Counted from the first letter of the stretch, positions 8,529 to 18,079 are shown. The stretch: 64,000 bases of DNA from Comamonas serinivorans (GCF_002158865.1 NZ_CP021455.1:4448501-4512500); one strand, 5' to 3'. A program made the numbers and translations. The notes: generated by a model not told the origin, from the sequence alone.

Positions 8529-9359
8529 TCAGCTCACCTGCACCCCGTCCAGGGCCGGATCCCCTGCGGGATAACGCAGCTTCAGGCCCACCAGCGCATC
8601 TCGCACCAACGTGGCGATCATGAGGTTGCGGTGCGTCTTGGAATTGGCGGGCACCACGGTCCACGGCGCCCAGGGCGTGCTCGTCGCCCGCAGCAGCTGT
8701 TGGTAAGCCGCCTGGTAGTCGTCCCATTGGGCGCGCGCTTCGAGGTCGCTGACATCGAACTTCCAATGCTTGCGCGGGTCGTCCAGCCGCGCCTGCAGGC
8801 GCTCGCGCTGCTCGTCCTTGCCGATGTGCAGCATGAACTTGAGGATGACGGTGCCGTTCTCGCTCAGCATGCGCTCGAAGTCGTTGATCTGGGCAAACCG
8901 CTGCTGCTGCGTCTTGGCGTCGATCCAGCCCTGGACCACGGGCACCAGCACGTCCTCGTAGTGGCTGCGGTTGAAGATGACGATTTCACCGTTGCGCGGC
9001 ATCTGGGCGTGGATGCGCCACAGGTAGTCGTGCGCCTGCTCCAGGTGGCTGGGCGCCCGCCACGACACCACCCGCATGCCCAGGGGGCTGGTTTGCGCGA
9101 ACACGCCACGCACGGTGCCATCCTTGCCCGAGGTGTCCATGCCCTGCAGCACCACCAGCACCTTGAAGCGCTGATCGGCATACAGCAGGTCCTGCAGCAC
9201 GTCGATCTCGGCCGCCAGCGCCTCCACGCGGGCCTTGCTGTCGGCCTTGCTGCCCACGGCATAGGGCTTGGCATCTGGCGCCACATCCGCCAATTTGAAG
9301 CGGGCAGCGGCCTGGTTGGTCGGGACCTGCAGGGCAGGGCTGCGGGGGGTCGCGGGCAT
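8529..9359 (-). CDS. ppk2: Polyphosphate kinase 2 family protein (276 aa)
   Basis: PPK2 enzymes phosphorylate nucleoside mono- or diphosphates with polyphosphate. The start MPATPRSPALQV is chosen because AGGAGGA lies 4-5 bases upstream of the ATG complementing 9357-9359. A longer frame exists without such a site. The Walker A-like loop GMDTSGKDGT lies near residues 80-89, the Walker B region reads IVIFNRSHYEDVLVP, and the lid region RLQARLDDPRKHWKF follows. Length is typical of single-domain PPK2. Donor and acceptor preference (AMP, ADP or GDP) is not readable. Confidence 0.9.
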   Translation of the reverse strand: MPATPRSPALQVPTNQAAARFKLADVAPDAKPYAVGSKADSKARVEALAAEIDVLQDLLYADQRFKVLVVLQGMDTSGKDGTVRGVFAQTSPLGMRVVSWRAPSHLEQAHDYLWRIHAQMPRNGEIVIFNRSHYEDVLVPVVQGWIDAKTQQQRFAQINDFERMLSENGTVILKFMLHIGKDEQRERLQARLDDPRKHWKFDVSDLEARAQWDDYQAAYQQLLRATSTPWAPWTVVPANSKTHRNLMIATLVRDALVGLKLRYPAGDPALDGVQVS

Positions 9360-9426
9360 GAATCCTCCTGGCATCAAGGTGTGGGCGTACGATACGGGAA
9401 AACGGTTACCCCGCGCCCCAGACACC

Positions 9427-10509
9427 ATGAACCCCGCACAGCTCTTCAATCCCGGCGATCGCAGCTTCACCTACGTGGTGTTTGACGAGAAATCGCGCGA
9501 AGCCCTCGTCATCGACCCCTGCGAAGCCGAGATCGCCCGCGACCTCTCGACGCTGCGGCGCATGAACGTCACCCCCACCGTGGTGTTGTCCACCCAGGGC
9601 CATGGGCCAGCCCTGGCGGCCGCCCAGCAGCTGGCGCTGCAGGCCGGTGCCCGGGTCTGGCAACGTCCCGACACGGCCGACACCGCCGCCTGGGGCATCT
9701 CGCTGGGACAGACCCAGGTGCAGGTTCTGCCCACACCTGGCCTGACAGACAGCGCGGTTTGTGTGTACTGGGCCCAGACGGCCGAAACCGACGCCAACGA
9801 CCGCACGCCGCGCAACGATGCGCGCACGCTGCGACGCCACCTGTTCTCCGGCCTGACGCTGCTGATCGGCGACAGCGCGCCGACCGCGCCAGCCCAGGAT
9901 GCGCAGCGCCAGCACCGCAGCGTGCACGAGCAGCTGTTCGTGCTGCCCGGCACCACCATCGTCTGGCCCGGCCGCGATGACCACCAGCGCTCGCAATCCA
10001 CCGTGGCGGTCGAGAAGTCCTTCAACGCGCGCTTTGCCGCCGCCGTGCCCAGCCGGCCCGTGGAAACCGTCGCCCCCGTGGCGACCCGCCCCGAGGCACC
10101 GCCCCAGGTGCAGGCGGCCGAGGGCTATGCCGGCGACCTGCCCCCGACCCTGGCCTACGACTGGCTGCAAACCGGCGATGCCGTGCTGGTCGACGTCCGC
10201 ACCGATGCCGAGCGGGCCTGGGTGGGCCACGTGCCCGGCGCGCTGGCCGTGGCCTGGAAGCAATGGCCCGGCATGGCCGAAAACCCGGCCTTCAACAGCG
10301 AGCTGCTGCAGGCGGTCCCGGCCGGCAAAAAGGTTCTGATGCTGTGCCGCTCGGGCGTGCGTTCGGTGGCGGCCGCGCGCCGGGCCACCGAGCTGGGCTT
10401 GACGGCCTTCAACATCCTGGAAGGCTTTGAAGGCGACCTGGACCCCTCGGGCCACCGCGGCCAGCTGGGTGGCTGGCGCCGCCGCGGCCTGCCCTGGCAG
10501 CAGGGCTAG
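9427..10509 (+). CDS. Rhodanese fused to an MBL-like domain lacking metal ligands (360 aa)
   Basis: The N-terminal ~200 residues (MNPAQLFNPGDRSFTYVVFD) follow the fold pattern of persulfide dioxygenase-type metallo-beta-lactamases. Where these have the metal-binding HxHxDH, this protein reads STQGHGPAL (residues 55-63), so only one histidine survives. Residues ~235-355 form a rhodanese domain with an intact active-site loop CRSGVRS (Cys307). Active MBL-rhodanese fusions act in sulfide/persulfide oxidation. Here sulfur transfer by the rhodanese half seems possible, but the dioxygenase half should be inactive. The start at 9427 follows a GC-rich leader without a strong ribosome-binding site. 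Confidence 0.8.
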   Translation: MNPAQLFNPGDRSFTYVVFDEKSREALVIDPCEAEIARDLSTLRRMNVTPTVVLSTQGHGPALAAAQQLALQAGARVWQRPDTADTAAWGISLGQTQVQVLPTPGLTDSAVCVYWAQTAETDANDRTPRNDARTLRRHLFSGLTLLIGDSAPTAPAQDAQRQHRSVHEQLFVLPGTTIVWPGRDDHQRSQSTVAVEKSFNARFAAAVPSRPVETVAPVATRPEAPPQVQAAEGYAGDLPPTLAYDWLQTGDAVLVDVRTDAERAWVGHVPGALAVAWKQWPGMAENPAFNSELLQAVPAGKKVLMLCRSGVRSVAAARRATELGLTAFNILEGFEGDLDPSGHRGQLGGWRRRGLPWQQG

Positions 10510-10520
10510 TCGATCCAGAA

Positions 10521-10572
10521 GGGGTATGGCCTCATTTCCGTCATTTAATGAACGGGAACGACGGGATACTGC
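10521..10572. repeat. 52-bp palindromic intergenic repeat, copy 5
   Basis: Eleven bases after the stop of the rhodanese-fusion gene. Arms GGGGTATG/GATACTGC outside, TTCCGT/ACGGGAA inside, loop CATTTAATGA. Confidence 0.85.
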
Positions 10573-10979
10573 CGATTCAATTACCCAACCCACATCACGT
10601 TCCGCTTGCTGAGGCGCCACGGTCAGGCCATGGCGCGCAGTTGCAAGTCGGTCCGTCAAAGCAGGCGCAAAGCGGGTACACCGTGCTGACCAACACCCTC
10701 GCTCAGCCCTTGAACAACTGACTGCAAGTGTTGCACGGGGCCACCCTGGCCGAGGCAGTTGCTGCGAGGGCTGCTGCAGCCCAGGCCACGCCCCAAACAA
10801 GGCGTCGGCTGATGCGCGTCCGCCGCAGCCATGACGGTCACAGCCTCAAGCCCTGCCCGGCACGACAGCGTGAGCCACGCGACGGCCACGCCGGCGTCGC
10901 GCAGCGGGTTTCTCAGGCCCAGGGCGGCCCAACCACACCGCACACGCGGCGAAGGCGCCCCCTACCCAGGTACCAGGCA
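10573..10979. other. Gene-free stretch
   Basis: About 400 bases between repeat copy 5 and the terminator of the converging LysM gene. Open frames here have no recognisable motif, and no RNA gene is seen. Confidence 0.45.
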
Positions 10980-11004
10980 CAAAAAAGCCACCCGCAAGGG
11001 TGGC
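10980..11004 (-). terminator. Intrinsic terminator of the LysM gene
   Basis: Read on the minus strand: GCCACCC-TTGC-GGGTGGC followed by TTTTTTG. It sits about 36 bases after the LysM stop codon. Confidence 0.9.
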
Positions 11005-11039
11005 TGATGCCCGGATCGGTCGTGGGACCGATGGGCTCC

Positions 11040-11522
11040 TCAAGCGGCCGGGATGCGCAGCTTCTGGCCCGGGTAAATCTTGTTCGGGTCGCTCAACATG
11101 GGCTTGTTGGCTTCGAAGATCTTCATGTACTGGTTGGCGTCGCCGTAGTACTTCTTGGAGATGGCCGACAGCGTGTCGCCGCTGACCACATCGTGGTACT
11201 GCGACGCGGTGCCGGGCGGGAAGCTCAGCTGGTTGTCCACCGACGTCACGCTGGCCACGTTGCCGCAGCACAGGGTCACCTTCTCGGCCGCCTCTTCGCT
11301 GGGGGCCGCGCCGGTCACCGTCACCTTGCCGCTGGCGCCGTCGTACTGCACCGCCAGGTTCTGGATGCCCAGGTTCTGCGTTTCGATGTAGGTCTTGATG
11401 GCACTGCCTGCCTTGGCATTGAGGTCGGGCAGCTTGGCCGGCTCGGCCTGTGCAGCCTGCACGTCCTTGCTGGTGCCAAACAGCTTCTCACCGGCATCCT
11501 TGATGAAACTGAACAAACCCAT
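11040..11522 (-). CDS. BON/LysM-domain protein of the YgaU/Kbp type (160 aa)
   Basis: The protein starts [16 protein letters not shown], as potassium-binding protein Kbp (YgaU) homologues do. A BON-like domain follows (about residues 30-95, ending [11 protein letters not shown]) and then a LysM domain (about 110-158, [17 protein letters not shown] and GQKLRIP). There is no signal peptide, so it is expected in the cytoplasm like E. coli Kbp rather than on the peptidoglycan. Length equals the usual ~150-160 aa. The start ATG complements 11520-11522. A true terminator follows the gene, and no 52-bp repeat is present there. Confidence 0.85.
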   Translation of the reverse strand: MGLFSFIKDAGEKLFGTSKDVQAAQAEPAKLPDLNAKAGSAIKTYIETQNLGIQNLAVQYDGASGKVTVTGAAPSEEAAEKVTLCCGNVASVTSVDNQLSFPPGTASQYHDVVSGDTLSAISKKYYGDANQYMKIFEANKPMLSDPNKIYPGQKLRIPAA

Positions 11523-11637
11523 GTGTCGATCTCCAGGTTGTGAAAGATGGGAACGCAAAAGCTTAACGGCACCGGCTGTCGAGCGCACGACGATTCTCTG
11601 TCGGGCGCGTAGGACAAAGACGCTATATTGCGAAACC

Positions 11638-12426
11638 ATGACTTTTTTGGCCATCGACATTGGCAACACCCGCTTGAAGTGGGCGCTGTACGAACGCGGC
11701 GCTCCGGGGGCCGCCCTGCTGGCGCAAGGCGTTGAATTCCTGGAGCACATCGACCGCCTGGCCGAGTCCGACTGGGCCAGCCTGGCCGCGCCGGATCGTG
11801 TGCTGGGCTGCGTGGTGGCCGGCGACGCCATCAAGCAGCGGGTGCGCGAGCAGCTCGACATCTGGGACAGCCCCGTGAGCTGGGTCGTGCCCAGCCCGGC
11901 CGAGGCCGGCGTCATCAACGGCTACGACTTTCCGACCCGTCTGGGCGCCGACCGCTGGGTGGCCATGATCGGCGCGCGCCACCGCGTGCAGCGCACCACG
12001 CCCGGCCGGCCCATGGTGCTGGTCATGGTCGGCACGGCGGTCACCGTGGACGCCATCGACGGCGATGGCAAGTTCCTGGGCGGCCTGATCCTGCCGGGGC
12101 ACGGCATCATGCTGCGCGCGCTCGAATCGGGCACCGCCGGCCTGCACGTGCCCACCGGCGAGGTGCGCACCTTCCCCACCAACACCAGCGATGCGCTGAC
12201 CAGCGGCGGCACATACGCCATCGCCGGCGCCTGCGAACGCATGATCCAGCACGTGCGCGCGCACTGCGGCGTCGAGCCCCGTTGCCTGATGACGGGGGGC
12301 GCCGGCTGGAAAATGGCGCCGCACATGTCGGCCGCCTTCGAGCTGGTGGACTCCATCATCTTCGACGGCCTGCTGGTCATCGCCGAAGAACGCGAAGCCA
12401 TTCGCCAGCGGCTTGCCGCAAGCTGA
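11638..12426 (+). CDS. coaX: Type III pantothenate kinase (262 aa)
   Basis: Catalyses the first step of coenzyme A synthesis, pantothenate to 4'-phosphopantothenate, without feedback inhibition by CoA. The N-terminal phosphate-binding motif is [13 protein letters not shown] (Asp7). [12 protein letters not shown] and [14 protein letters not shown] are further CoaX signatures, followed by GGLILPG. The start is the ATG at 11638. A TATATT at about 11623 may be part of the promoter. In related genomes birA and coaX are neighbours, but here birA is 48 kb away next to a SET-domain gene. Confidence 0.92.
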   Translation: MTFLAIDIGNTRLKWALYERGAPGAALLAQGVEFLEHIDRLAESDWASLAAPDRVLGCVVAGDAIKQRVREQLDIWDSPVSWVVPSPAEAGVINGYDFPTRLGADRWVAMIGARHRVQRTTPGRPMVLVMVGTAVTVDAIDGDGKFLGGLILPGHGIMLRALESGTAGLHVPTGEVRTFPTNTSDALTSGGTYAIAGACERMIQHVRAHCGVEPRCLMTGGAGWKMAPHMSAAFELVDSIIFDGLLVIAEEREAIRQRLAAS

Positions 12427-12434
12427 CGCACAAG

Positions 12435-12486
12435 GCAGTATCAGACAGATCCCGTTTCTCATTCAACGGCGATCACCAGATACTCC
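12435..12486. repeat. 52-bp palindromic intergenic repeat, copy 6
   Basis: Eight bases after the coaX stop. Outer arms GCAGTATC and GATACTCC, inner arms CCCGTT/AACGGC. About 240 bases of GC-rich, gene-free DNA follow before the SDR gene. Confidence 0.85.
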
Positions 12487-12732
12487 CGCCTCCTCTTGAT
12501 CCAACGGGCCCATCCTTCGCCCGCCGGACCGCGGCCACCAGCTTCAGGGTGACTCGAACCACAGCCCGCCCTTGGCACGCGGCCGGCCATGATCCGGCGC
12601 AGGCCGTCCAGTGGCTGACGCTGCGGCAACACCTCCGCCCACCGCCTTGGCCCGGCGCAGTCCCGTGCGTGCCAGACGGCCGCCCCCACCCATGGAACAC
12701 TGGCCGTTTAAAGACTCATCAGGAGATTGTTC

Positions 12733-13515
12733 GTGGCCTACCAACCCTTCAACCTGCAAGGCAAGACCGCCCTCGTGACCGGCGGCAACGGCGGCATCGG
12801 CTACGGCATGGCCGAGGCCCTGCTCGCCTCGGGCGCCAACGTGGCCATCTGGGGCTCGCGCGCCGAGAAGACCGAGCAGGCCAAGGCCAAGCTCATCGAA
12901 GCCTGCGGCGACGCCTCGCGTGTGCACGCCTTCGCCTGTGACGTGGGCGACGAGGCCGCGCTGGAAGCCACCTTCGCCGAAACCGTGAAGGCCCTGGGTG
13001 GCCGCGTCGACTCCTGCTTCGCCAACGCCGGCGTCTCGGGCAAGGGCAAGACCCTGCTGGACCTGTCGCTGGACGACTGGCAGCGCGTGCAGCGCGTGAA
13101 CGTGGAAGGCGTGTTCATGACCTTCCGCGCCGCCGCCAAGCACATGATCGAGGGTGGCCACGGCGGCTCGCTGGTCGCCACCGCCTCGACCGCCGCCATC
13201 GAAGGCGCGGCACGCAACTCGGCCTATGGCGCCTCCAAGGGTGCCGTGACCTCGTTCGTGCGCGCCGTCGCCGTCGAGCTGGCCCGCTACAAGATCCGCG
13301 CCAACTCCATCCTGCCGGGCTGGATCGTGACCGAGATGACCGAGAAGTCCGTCGGCAACGACAAGTTCGCCAACGCCGTGATGCCCCGCATCCCCGCCCG
13401 CCGCTGGGGCACCTGGGACGATTTCGGCGGCATCGCCGTCTACCTCGCCAGCGAGGCCTCGAGCTACCACACCGGCGAGCAGTTCATCATCGACGGCGGC
13501 TACACCAAGTTCTGA
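12733..13515 (+). CDS. SDR-family oxidoreductase (260 aa)
   Basis: Classical short-chain dehydrogenase/reductase using NAD(P)H. TGGNGGIGYG at residues 16-25 binds the cofactor, CDVGD comes near 64, and the catalytic serine and YxxxK are in STAAIEG and YGASKGA at about residue 165. GTG 12733 is the preferred start because AGGAG lies 7 bases upstream. A TTG two codons earlier is too close. The substrate is unknown. The gene is followed by its own strong intrinsic terminator and has no close operon partner. Confidence 0.9.
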   Translation: MAYQPFNLQGKTALVTGGNGGIGYGMAEALLASGANVAIWGSRAEKTEQAKAKLIEACGDASRVHAFACDVGDEAALEATFAETVKALGGRVDSCFANAGVSGKGKTLLDLSLDDWQRVQRVNVEGVFMTFRAAAKHMIEGGHGGSLVATASTAAIEGAARNSAYGASKGAVTSFVRAVAVELARYKIRANSILPGWIVTEMTEKSVGNDKFANAVMPRIPARRWGTWDDFGGIAVYLASEASSYHTGEQFIIDGGYTKF

Positions 13516-13540
13516 GCCCTCGACGTTCAGACCGCGCGCC

Positions 13541-13563
13541 AGGCACCTTCGGGTGCCTTTTTC
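13541..13563 (+). terminator. Intrinsic terminator of the SDR gene
   Basis: AGGCACC-TTC-GGGTGCCT followed by TTTTTC, 25 bases after the SDR stop codon. Confidence 0.92.
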
Positions 13564-13662
13564 ATGCGCAATGGCCCGGGCCCCGCAGATCGTGGCGGTC
13601 ATGGCGGCGCAGCTGTCCCCGGCTGGACTGCCCGCGCCAGAGGGCGCTCACATACTGGCCCC

Positions 13663-14619
13663 ATGAATGCAGCACTCCCACCCTCGACGCCGGCTGGCCT
13701 GGCGTCTGTTGACAGCGTCATCGCCCTGCTGGAAGGCGTGGGCTACATCGCCTCACGCCAGATCGCGACCGCGCTTTACCTGGCCCATCACTTGCGCAAA
13801 CCGGTGCTCATCGAAGGGCCTGCGGGTGTCGGCAAGACCGAGCTGGCGGTGTCGGCGGCCCGCGCCCTGCAGTTTGAGCTGCTGCGCCTGCAGTGCTACG
13901 AAGGCCTGGACGACAGCAAGGCGCTGTACGAGTGGAAGTACGGCAAGCAGCTGCTGTACACGCAGATCCTCAAGGAAAAAATCGGTTTGCTGGTCGACGG
14001 CACCGATTCGCTGGACAGTGCCTTTGGCAAGCTGGCCAGCTTCCAGGACCTGTTCTTCTCGCGCGACTTCCTGGAGCCGCGTCCGCTGTTGCAGGCCATG
14101 GAGCAGCCCGGTGGCAGCGTGCTGCTGATCGACGAGATCGACAAGTCCGAGGAGTCCTTCGAGGCCCTGCTGCTCGAGGTGCTGGCCGATTACCAGGTCA
14201 CCATCCCCGAGATCGGCACCATCCGCGCCGAGGTGCCGCCGCTGGTCATCCTGACCTCCAACAACACGCGCGAACTCGGCGACGCGCTCAAGCGCCGCTG
14301 CCTGCACCTGCACATCGGGTTCCCGGACTCGGAACTGGAGCAGCGCGTGCTGCGCGCTCGCGTGCCCGGCATTCAAGATCAGCTGCTGGCCCAGCTCGTG
14401 GCCTTTGTGCAAGCCTTGCGCGCCGACAACATCCGCAAGCCCCCGTCCATCGCCGAGTCGGTGGACTGGGCGCGCACCTTGCTGCTGCTGCACGCCAGCG
14501 TGCTGGACGAAGCCCTGGTGCGCGACACCCTGGGCGTGTTGCTCAAGCGCGAGACCGACGTGCGCGAGGTGGACGACCGGCTGGCGCAGATGACCCAAGC
14601 CGCACTGGCGGCGGCGTGA
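13663..14619 (+). CDS. MoxR-family AAA+ ATPase (318 aa)
   Basis: A chaperone-like AAA+ ATPase. Walker A GPAGVGKT is at residues 52-59, Walker B VLLIDEIDK at about 150, sensor 1 ILTSNNTRELGD at about 200. It resembles the CoxD-like branch of MoxR proteins, which work with a VWA-domain partner to mature or activate metalloenzymes. The next gene overlaps or directly abuts it and encodes such a partner. The start ATG 13663 begins the conserved region shortly afterwards. The enzyme this pair serves is not evident from the neighbourhood. Confidence 0.9.
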   Translation: MNAALPPSTPAGLASVDSVIALLEGVGYIASRQIATALYLAHHLRKPVLIEGPAGVGKTELAVSAARALQFELLRLQCYEGLDDSKALYEWKYGKQLLYTQILKEKIGLLVDGTDSLDSAFGKLASFQDLFFSRDFLEPRPLLQAMEQPGGSVLLIDEIDKSEESFEALLLEVLADYQVTIPEIGTIRAEVPPLVILTSNNTRELGDALKRRCLHLHIGFPDSELEQRVLRARVPGIQDQLLAQLVAFVQALRADNIRKPPSIAESVDWARTLLLLHASVLDEALVRDTLGVLLKRETDVREVDDRLAQMTQAALAAA

Positions 14620-14627
14620 CGCAGGCG

Positions 14628-15962
14628 ATGGACAGCATCCTCGCCGGCTTCGTGCGGGCCTTGCGCGCCGCAGGGGCGGAGGCGTCCACGGCCGAGACCA
14701 TCGACGCCGCGCGCACCCTGACCTTGCTGGGGTATGGCGACCGTGCCCAGCTGCGCGACGCCTTGGGCCTGGTGCTGGCCAAGTCCGAGGACGAGAAGCA
14801 CATCCATGACCAGGTGTTTGACCTGTACTTCGGCCAGCCCCCGCACACCACAACGGCACCCGACACGGCCGCCCTGCGCACGGGCGATGAGCAGGTCGAT
14901 GTGCTGCTGGCACTGGCTCAGCCCGATGCCACCGGTCAGCCACAGGATGCGCTGGCGGCCGCCCTGGCGCGCGCCGCAGCCCAGGCCGGCGTGGACGACA
15001 TCCGCTTCGAGAGTCAGACCGCGTACTTCGCCGGCAAAACCCTGGAGGCCATGGGCATCGCGGCGCTGGAAGAGCGCCTGACTGAACGGCGCACGGCCCC
15101 CGACGCCGAGGAGGAGGTGCGTGCGCTGGTGGCCGCCCTCAACCAGCTGCGCCGTCAGGCACGCGCCCTGGTCAAGCAGCGCTATGCCATCTTTGGCCAG
15201 CCCGCCACCGAGGCCTTCATGACCGAGGTGGTGGTCACACGTGCGCTGGGCCGCATGGCGCCGGCCGAGATGGAGCGCATGAAGGCGGCCGTGGCCCGCA
15301 TGGCGCGCAAGCTGGCGGCCCGCCACGCGCGGCGCCAGCGCGTGGAGTTGCGCGGCCAGCTCGACGTGCGCCGCACCATGCGCGCCAACGCCGGCCACGA
15401 CGGCGTGCCCGTCACGCTGGCCTTCAAACACAAGCGGCGTGACAAGCCGCGCATCGTGGCCGTGTGCGATGTGTCGGGCTCGGTGGCCTCGCACGTCCGT
15501 TTCCTGCTGCTGTTCCTGTACGCCTTGCACGACGCCGTGGGCGACCTGCGCAGTTTCGCGTTCTCCAACCGCCTGCAGGACGTGGCCGAGCCGATGGAGA
15601 AGCTGCCCTTCGACGACGCCATGGAACTCGTCCTCAAAGAGGTGGGCAACGGCTCCACCGACTATGGGCAGGCCTGGCTGGACCTGCACGACCGGCACTG
15701 GGATGCGATCGACCGCCGCACCACGGTGATCGTGCTGGGCGACGGCCGCAGCAACGGCGCCGACCCGCGCGTCGACCTGTTTGCCGAACTGGCCGACCGC
15801 GCCAAGCGTGTGGTCTGGCTCTGCCCCGAGCCCGAAGGCCGCTGGGGCACGGGCGACAGCGCCATGCTGCGCTACCGGCCCTATTGCACGAGCATGTCGC
15901 ACTGCGCCACCGCAGCCGACCTGGAACGCGTGCTCGACGAGGCCCTGGAGGCCTACCACTGA
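14628..15962 (+). CDS. VWA-domain CoxE-like protein (about 444 aa)
   Basis: Partner of the MoxR ATPase. The C-terminal half holds a von Willebrand A fold with a MIDAS motif (VCDVSGSVASH), the later GNGSTDYGQAWLDL threonine/aspartate region, and VIVLGDGRSNGADPR, the pattern of CoxE-family proteins. The N-terminal half is helical and basic. The start is uncertain: a GTG at 14616 overlaps the stop of the MoxR gene in a GTGA arrangement, while the ATG at 14628 gives four residues fewer. Either way the two genes are translationally coupled. Confidence 0.85.
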   Translation: MDSILAGFVRALRAAGAEASTAETIDAARTLTLLGYGDRAQLRDALGLVLAKSEDEKHIHDQVFDLYFGQPPHTTTAPDTAALRTGDEQVDVLLALAQPDATGQPQDALAAALARAAAQAGVDDIRFESQTAYFAGKTLEAMGIAALEERLTERRTAPDAEEEVRALVAALNQLRRQARALVKQRYAIFGQPATEAFMTEVVVTRALGRMAPAEMERMKAAVARMARKLAARHARRQRVELRGQLDVRRTMRANAGHDGVPVTLAFKHKRRDKPRIVAVCDVSGSVASHVRFLLLFLYALHDAVGDLRSFAFSNRLQDVAEPMEKLPFDDAMELVLKEVGNGSTDYGQAWLDLHDRHWDAIDRRTTVIVLGDGRSNGADPRVDLFAELADRAKRVVWLCPEPEGRWGTGDSAMLRYRPYCTSMSHCATAADLERVLDEALEAYH

Positions 15963-16002
15963 GCACCCCCAATTCAACACCGCACTGCATTGCGATACCA
16001 CC

Positions 16003-16054
16003 TCAGTATCCAGTCATTTCCATTGATTCATTATCGGATACTGAGCCATACTGC
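16003..16054. repeat. 52-bp palindromic intergenic repeat, copy 7
   Basis: Forty bases after the VWA gene stop. Outer arms TCAGTATC/CATACTGC are kept. The inner stem is the most diverged (TTCCATT against ATCGGA), so this may be a decaying copy, yet total length is still 52. Confidence 0.75.
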
Positions 16055-16147
16055 CAACCACTCATCCAAGCGACAGATGTTGACACCCCGCGTGTCCACC
16101 CACCGGCCTTCAGGCTGCTGCGCCTGCCGCTCCATCGGGTTCCCCAC

Positions 16148-17224
16148 ATGACCGAAGCAAGCTCATCCCCCGGCACCACTCACGGCTTCGATGAAGCGGC
16201 CCTGCACGCCTGGCTGACCGCCCACGTGCCCGGCTTTGCGGGCCCCATGACGGTCAGCAAGTTTCCTGGGGGTCAGTCCAACCCCACCTACAGCATCGTC
16301 ACACCCGGCCAGCGCTACGTGATGCGGGCCAAGCCCGGTCCGGCGGCCAAGCTGCTGCCCAGCGCCCACGCGGTCGAGCGCGAGTACACCGTGATGCAGG
16401 CCTTGCAGGGCAGCGGGGTGCCGGTGGCCCGCATGCTGGCGCTGTGCAGCGACGAGTCCGTCATCGGCCGCGTGTTTTTCATCATGGAGCATGTCGAGGG
16501 CCGCGTGCTGTGGGACCCGGCCCTGCCCGGGATGACGCCTGCCGAACGGGCCGCCCACTACGCCGAAATGAACCGCGTGCTGGCCAAGTTGCACACCGTG
16601 CCGCATGTCGAGCGCGGCCTGGCCGACTACGGCAAACCCGGCAACTACCTGGAGCGCCAGATCGCCCGCTGGGGCAAGCAGTACCAGGCCTCGATCACCC
16701 AGCCCATCCCCGAGATGGACGCGCTGCTGCAATGGCTTCCGGCCCACATTCCGGCCAGCGGCCGGGACGGCAAGGCGTGCGTGGTGCATGGCGACTACCG
16801 GCTCGACAACATGATCTTTCACCCCACCGAGCCGCGCGTGGTGGCCGTGCTGGACTGGGAGCTCTCGACGCTGGGGCATCCGCTGGCGGACCTCAGCTAC
16901 CACTGCATGGTCTGGCATGTCGACCCCTCGACGCAGCGCGGCCTGGAGGGCTTGGACCTGGCGGCGCTGGGCATCCCCTCGCTCGACGACTACATGGCCC
17001 AGTACTGCGCGCACAGCGGGCTCAGCACCCCCGAGGTGCTGCGGCGCGACTGGTCCTTCTACATGGCCTACAACCTGTTCCGCATGGCCGCCATCGCGCA
17101 GGGCATCGCCAAGCGTGTGGAGGCCGGCACGGCCTCCAGCGAGCAGGCCAAGGCCGCCGGCGCGAGCGCACCCTCGCGGGCCAAGCGCGCCTGGGAATGG
17201 GCGCAGCTGGCGCAGCACGCTTAG
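16148..17224 (+). CDS. APH-like phosphotransferase of the ACAD10/11-associated type (358 aa)
   Basis: A kinase-fold protein of the aminoglycoside-phosphotransferase superfamily. The Brenner-type catalytic motif HGDYRLDN is at residues 214-221 and the metal-binding DWE at 236-238. The sequence KFPGGQSNPTYSI near 38-50 and the VMRAKPGPAAKLL region are typical of the branch that in eukaryotes is fused to acyl-CoA dehydrogenase (ACAD10/11). These kinases phosphorylate 4-hydroxy-acyl-CoAs during catabolism. It heads a run with enoyl-CoA hydratase and acyl-CoA synthetase, and an ACAD gene follows 7 kb on. Antibiotic resistance is not implied. Confidence 0.88.
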   Translation: MTEASSSPGTTHGFDEAALHAWLTAHVPGFAGPMTVSKFPGGQSNPTYSIVTPGQRYVMRAKPGPAAKLLPSAHAVEREYTVMQALQGSGVPVARMLALCSDESVIGRVFFIMEHVEGRVLWDPALPGMTPAERAAHYAEMNRVLAKLHTVPHVERGLADYGKPGNYLERQIARWGKQYQASITQPIPEMDALLQWLPAHIPASGRDGKACVVHGDYRLDNMIFHPTEPRVVAVLDWELSTLGHPLADLSYHCMVWHVDPSTQRGLEGLDLAALGIPSLDDYMAQYCAHSGLSTPEVLRRDWSFYMAYNLFRMAAIAQGIAKRVEAGTASSEQAKAAGASAPSRAKRAWEWAQLAQHA

Positions 17225-17251
17225 ATCCCACAACCCCCAACAGGAGACACC

Positions 17252-18079
17252 ATGAGCGAATCCACCCTGAACACCGGGACACCGGACCTGCTGGCCACGC
17301 TGGACGCCGGCGTGCTGACCCTGACCCTGAACCGCCCCGATGCGCGCAACGCCATGAGCCGCGCCATGACCACGGCCCTGCAGGAGCAGCTGGCCCTGGC
17401 CGAGTTCAACCACGATGTGCGCTGCATCGTGTTGACCGGCGCCGGCAAAGGCTTTTGCGCGGGCGGCGACGTCAAGGGCATGGCCGCCAGCGGCGATGGC
17501 ACCGTGGGTGCGCAAACCATCGACCAGGCCATTCACCGTCAGCGCGTCAACCAGCGCGCCACGGCCGGCAAGCTGTTCAAGATGCCCAAACCCACGCTGG
17601 CCGCGCTGCCCGGCGCGGCCGCCGGCGCCGGCCTGGCGCTGGCCCTGGCCTGCGACCTGCGCATCATGGCCAGCACGGCCGTCATGACCACGGCATTCGC
17701 CAAGGTGGGCTTCTCGGGGGACTACGGCGGCACCTACTTCCTCACGCAGCTGGTCGGCACGGCCAAGGCGCGCGAGCTGTACTACCTGTCCGATCGCGTC
17801 AGCGCAGACGAGGCCTTGCGCCTGGGCCTGACCAACTGGGTCTGCGCGCCCGACGAATTGGCCGAGCGCACGCGCGCACTGGCCCAACGCCTGGCCGCAG
17901 GCCCCGCGGTGGCGTACCGCTACATGAAAGAAAACCTCAACCGCGCGCTGGCCGGCGAGGTCGACGATTGCATGGACCTGGAAGCCACGCACCATGTGCA
18001 CTGCGGCCAGACGGAAGACCACCGCGAGGCCACCAAGGCCTTCGTCGCCAAGCGCGAACCGGTCTTCCACGGACGTTGA
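17252..18079 (+). CDS. Enoyl-CoA hydratase/isomerase family protein (275 aa)
   Basis: Crotonase-fold enzyme. The oxyanion-hole segment FCAGGDVKGM is at residues 68-77 and the second glycine-rich segment GAAAGAGLALALACDLRIM at about 125-143. The usual first catalytic glutamate region reads VGFSGDYGGTYFL, where classical hydratases have a glutamate, so it may act as an isomerase or another crotonase rather than a hydratase. It lies 27 bases after the kinase gene with AGGAG upstream of its ATG, and 1 base before the acyl-CoA synthetase. Confidence 0.88.
   Translation: MSESTLNTGTPDLLATLDAGVLTLTLNRPDARNAMSRAMTTALQEQLALAEFNHDVRCIVLTGAGKGFCAGGDVKGMAASGDGTVGAQTIDQAIHRQRVNQRATAGKLFKMPKPTLAALPGAAAGAGLALALACDLRIMASTAVMTTAFAKVGFSGDYGGTYFLTQLVGTAKARELYYLSDRVSADEALRLGLTNWVCAPDELAERTRALAQRLAAGPAVAYRYMKENLNRALAGEVDDCMDLEATHHVHCGQTEDHREATKAFVAKREPVFHGR

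Noticed and set aside
16148..17224. Aminoglycoside resistance gene
   Set aside because: The kinase motifs are those of the superfamily, but the closest pattern is the ACAD10/11-associated branch, and the neighbours are acyl-CoA enzymes.
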